Shown here: piece after piece, positions 61,341-64,000 of the stretch
Numbering within the stretch: position 1 is the stretch's first letter
How the letters are laid out: each line of letters begins with the position of its first letter
NCBI GenBank assembly: GCA_958009055.1
Contig: OY253652.1
Span: 1,054,001-1,118,000 of the forward strand
Length of the DNA: 64,000 bases
Direction: 5' to 3'
From: Choricystis sp. odSpoLacu1
Taxonomy: Eukaryota > Chlorophyta > Trebouxiophyceae
The notes under the pieces: generated by a model
Told to the model about the DNA's origin: nothing
The model's database searches: none
Seen by the model: only the letters and a program-made list of their open reading frames with translations
Made by a program: the position numbers and the translations under genes

Positions 61341-61725
61341 CTCGCAGCGGGGTGCGGAGGGGGGTGGGGGCGTGCGTGAGCTGGAGGGAGGCGCGTGCGC
61401 GTGTGTGTGAGAGTGTGTGTGCGGGTCCCCGCGCCCGTGTGTGAAACTGGGGGGGGGGGGGGAGCGCGCGTCGTTGCGAAAACGAACAGAGTGTGATTCA
61501 TTTCGGTTTTCACACTCGCGCGACCTTTGTTTGCAGGGAGACACACGCGGGCGCAGCCAGGAGCGCCCGGGCGTCAGGCTCCACTCTGTCTAGCTCTCCC
61601 GCCTGCGAGCGCGTGTGAGGGCGCGGTCCGGCCGCTGGAACACCCGCGCGCCGCGCGAATCGTTGTCCGCGCGCCGCCCCCCAAAAGCCACACTCCCGGG
61701 CGCGCGCGCCCAATTGAGGCCCACC
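61341..61725. promoter_or_regulatory. bidirectional promoter between POLE and PSF2
   Basis: 385 bp between divergent starts of POLE (61340, -) and GINS2/PSF2 (61726, +). Contains a GT-rich tract (61401-61423), a G12-13 run near 61450 and CG-rich repeats. I see no TATA box and no exact E2F consensus. Confidence 0.6.
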
Positions 61726-62541
61726 ATGTGGAACATGGGACGCACGTTCACGGTGGACGAGGTGAGAGGGAGAGAAGGGGGAGAGAGAGGGCGGAGAGAG
61801 GCCGAAACGTAAACGAACGAAGAAAAAAAACGCGCGCGCGCGCGCGTCGTTGGGAGGGGCTGCCGTCCGCCCACACCACCACCCACCCCACACACAACCC
61901 AGATGACCTTCCTCGCGGAAGACACGCCCGTCACCATCGTCCCCAACTTTTCCCTGCCGGCCGCCACCTCCCCGGACGCCAGCGTCCCCTGCCTCTGCGG
62001 CGTCGTCGGCCCCTTCCGCCCCAACGTCCCCGTGGACGTCCCCCTGTGGGCCGCCCTGGCCCTGCACGCCATGAAGCGGTGCCGCGTGGTGCCTCCCGCC
62101 TGGATGTCCGTGGAAAACCTGGCGGCAGCAGACGAAGCAGAACGCGCGTCGGGCGCGTCGTTCGAACCGCTGCCCCCCACCTTTCTGGAAGTCGGCCGCC
62201 GCCTGCTGACCCACTGTCGCTCCGAGTTTGAGACGCGGGATGTGGACGAGGTGGCCGCGCTGCTGGAGTCGGTACGGTCGGCTCGGTACGCCAAGCTGAG
62301 GGATGGCGTCGAAGCACTCACCGGCGCGATGGCAGTCAAACTGACCCACATCTCCCCCCTGGAAGTCAACGCGGTGCGCCCCTTCTTTGCGGGTGCGCTG
62401 ACCGCGTACGCCGCCGTGGACGGCGTGGCGGCGGAGGCGGCAGGAGAGGGAGAGGGTGGCGACGCGCCGGCTGCGCGCGAGCCGCTGGGTCCAGCAGACG
62501 GCCAGGCGACGGTGCGCCGGCTGCGGCGGCGGGATAGGTAG
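61726..62541 (+). CDS. GINS2: GINS complex subunit PSF2
   Basis: Two exons, 61726-61761 and 61903-62541, 224 residues. Part of the GINS tetramer in the CMG replicative helicase. Diagnostic: EMTFLAEDTPVTIVPNFSL, GPFRPNVPVDVPLWAALAL, CRVVPPAWMSVENLAAA (all match PSF2 rather than the other GINS subunits), then KLRDGVEALTGAMAVKLTHI and SPLEVNAVRPFFAGAL. The first exon encodes 12 residues (MWNMGRTFTVDE). The C-terminal 40 residues are an Ala/Gly/Glu then Arg extension, longer than in animals. Shares its promoter region with POLE. Confidence 0.93.
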
Positions 62542-62745
62542 CATCCAGCGTGTGTTTGGTGGTGCACACCCGTGTGTGTGTGTCGCCCTGCCCCTTCATT
62601 TTACTCCGCCACGTGATTTTTGTTTTCTTTTCCCAACTCTCCGGAGGTTCCTCCCCTTTCCCCGTCTTTTTTTTCCATCCCGCAATGCAAACATGCACTT
62701 GTCCGTGCCAGTTTTCCTGACACACTCAAAAAACAGCAACGAAAA

Positions 62746-64000
62746 TCAAGGCTCGGCCGCCGCGACGCCGCCCCCCTCTCCACCCTCTCCCTCCACCACC
62801 ACCCTCTCCTGTGGTGCGGCTGGGTGGCCCAGCCGAACCCGCATCGAGTCATATCTTCTCGCCTCCCGAGGGGACACGCTGGGCACCACGCTGGCTAGGG
62901 CCGCCTGGAAGTGGCGCCCGCACACGGTGGGCGGCGGCGGCGGCGGTGCGCCCCCCTCGCGCGCCGCATCGGCCGCGGCCGACGCGTCCTTGAGCGCGGT
63001 CAGCGATGCCTCCCGCACCAGGGCCGCCAGGTCGGCCCCACTGAACCCGTCGCACGCGGGCGACGCCGCCAGGGCGGCGGGGTCGGTGCCCGGGGCGAGG
63101 GGTGTGCGCCGCGTCAGCGTCGCCATCACCGCGCGCCGTTCTGCGGCCACCGGAAGCGGCACGTACAGCGCCTTGTCCAGCCGCCCCGGCCTCAGCAGGG
63201 CGGGGTCCACCATGTCGGGCCGGTTGGTGGCGGCCACCACGTAGACCGCGCCGCGAGGGGTGAGGCCGTCGAGCTCTGTCAAGAGTTGGTTGACGACACG
63301 GGCAGCGGCGCCACCATCCGAGGACCCGCCCTCCCCGCCACCACGGCGGGGGGCGAGAGCATCCAACTCGTCAAAGAACAGGATGCAGGGGGCGGCGGCC
63401 GAGGCGCGCGCGAAGAGGCGGCGGACGGCGGCCTCCGACTCGCCGACGTATTTTGACAGGAGTTCAGGGCCCTTGACCGACACAAAGTTGGCCCCAGACT
63501 CGGCCGCCACCGCGCGCGCCAGCAGCGTCTTGCCGCACCCGGGGGGACCGTGCAGCAGCACGCCGGCGGGGGTGGCCAGGCCGAGGGCGGCAAAGGGGGC
63601 GGGGTCGCGGATGGGGCGGGTGATGGCATACTCCAACGCATGCCGCACCCCCGCCAACGCGCCCACGTCGTCCCACGTGGCGGCGGGGGCCGTGGTGAAG
63701 CCTTCCCGGCGCACGGAGGGTTGGACGCGACCCAGGGCGGCGTCAAAGTCGGTGGGTTCGATGGCCAGGGTGGACAGTTCGGCGGGGGTGAGGGGGCCCG
63801 CGCCGAGGCGGGGGGGTGGAGGAGGGGCGGAGGTGGTGGCAGCAGGCCCATCGGTGTCCATGGCGGCAGCGCTGGTGGTGCCAGCCTCGCCGCCAGCAGC
63901 GACGGCCGCCGTTTTTTCCAGCGCCTCAAACGCGCGCGTCGCGGCCACCGCGGCTGCCTCCTTGGCCAACGCCTCCAGGTCCGCCCCCACATACCCGGGC
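62746..64000 (-). CDS. NVL: nuclear VCP-like AAA+ ATPase (NVL/Rix7), C-terminal part
   Basis: Runs off the right edge (5' end missing); the frame is open to base 64000, beginning with [16 protein letters not shown], the end of the first AAA module. After an Ala/Pro linker the second module is complete: [20 protein letters not shown], Walker [29 protein letters not shown], Walker [51 protein letters not shown] is typical of NVL rather than CDC48. NVL/Rix7 releases assembly factors from pre-60S ribosomes in the nucleolus. The C-terminal tail is short and Gly/Glu-rich. Confidence 0.92.
   Translation of the reverse strand, partial: PGYVGADLEALAKEAAAVAATRAFEALEKTAAVAAGGEAGTTSAAAMDTDGPAATTSAPPPPPRLGAGPLTPAELSTLAIEPTDFDAALGRVQPSVRREGFTTAPAATWDDVGALAGVRHALEYAITRPIRDPAPFAALGLATPAGVLLHGPPGCGKTLLARAVAAESGANFVSVKGPELLSKYVGESEAAVRRLFARASAAAPCILFFDELDALAPRRGGGEGGSSDGGAAARVVNQLLTELDGLTPRGAVYVVAATNRPDMVDPALLRPGRLDKALYVPLPVAAERRAVMATLTRRTPLAPGTDPAALAASPACDGFSGADLAALVREASLTALKDASAAADAAREGGAPPPPPPTVCGRHFQAALASVVPSVSPREARRYDSMRVRLGHPAAPQERVVVEGEGGEGGGVAAAEP

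Overview
This window is eukaryotic nuclear DNA that is very GC-rich and gene-dense. It holds about 35 protein genes on both strands. They are broken by short GT-AG introns (mostly 80-125 bp, a few 290-490 bp) and separated by short spacers. The gene content points to a unicellular photosynthetic eukaryote of the green lineage. Evidence for this includes an ARC5/DRP5B-type dynamin for plastid division, a PsbP-domain protein with a twin-arginine lumen signal, a plastid-type aldo-keto reductase and a eukaryotic lumazine synthase with a transit-like leader. An L7Ae-domain protein resembling SECIS-binding protein 2 suggests selenoprotein synthesis, known from several green algae. I cannot name the species, and I see no tRNA, rRNA, transposon or CRISPR array.

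Layout. 1-5081 (+): the 3' part of a CMGC-type kinase, a small secreted protein, an aldo-keto reductase and a four-helix membrane protein. 5290-16076 (mostly -): an unknown protein, a C2/Munc13-like/GRAM protein, a RING-H2 protein, a secreted esterase and a TKL kinase ending in a CaaX-like box; a coiled-coil gene lies on + at 6233. 16418-25309 (+): lumazine synthase, ARC5, a POT/PTR transporter and a secreted propeller-like protein. 26055-34875: aminotransferase, HAD phosphatase, EIF1AD, gankyrin, a small ENOD93-like protein, a PsbP-domain protein, an M3 peptidase, an ATX1 copper chaperone and a D-aminoacyl-tRNA deacylase. 34925-48000: an unknown protein, U5-40K, a coiled-coil protein, the SBP2-like protein, a myristoylation-motif protein, a Nudix hydrolase, an alpha/beta hydrolase and an SCYL2-like pseudokinase. 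48110-64000: asparagine synthetase, EFL1, the whole DNA polymerase epsilon catalytic subunit, GINS subunit PSF2, and the C-terminal part of NVL at the edge.

Most genes are housekeeping genes, and I find no obvious novel defence or mobile system. The main structural features are as follows. Genes are frequently paired head to head, most strikingly POLE with PSF2, two replisome components. Introns run from purine-rich at the 5' side to pyrimidine-rich at the 3' side. Several perfect palindromes lie in noncoding DNA, and two local tandem duplications are present. At least ten reading-frame breaks fall mostly in GC-repeat or homopolymer tracts, including two in POLE. I read most of these as sequence errors in the assembly rather than real mutations. 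One in-frame UGA in the M3 peptidase (32504-32506) is of particular interest because of the SBP2-like gene nearby.
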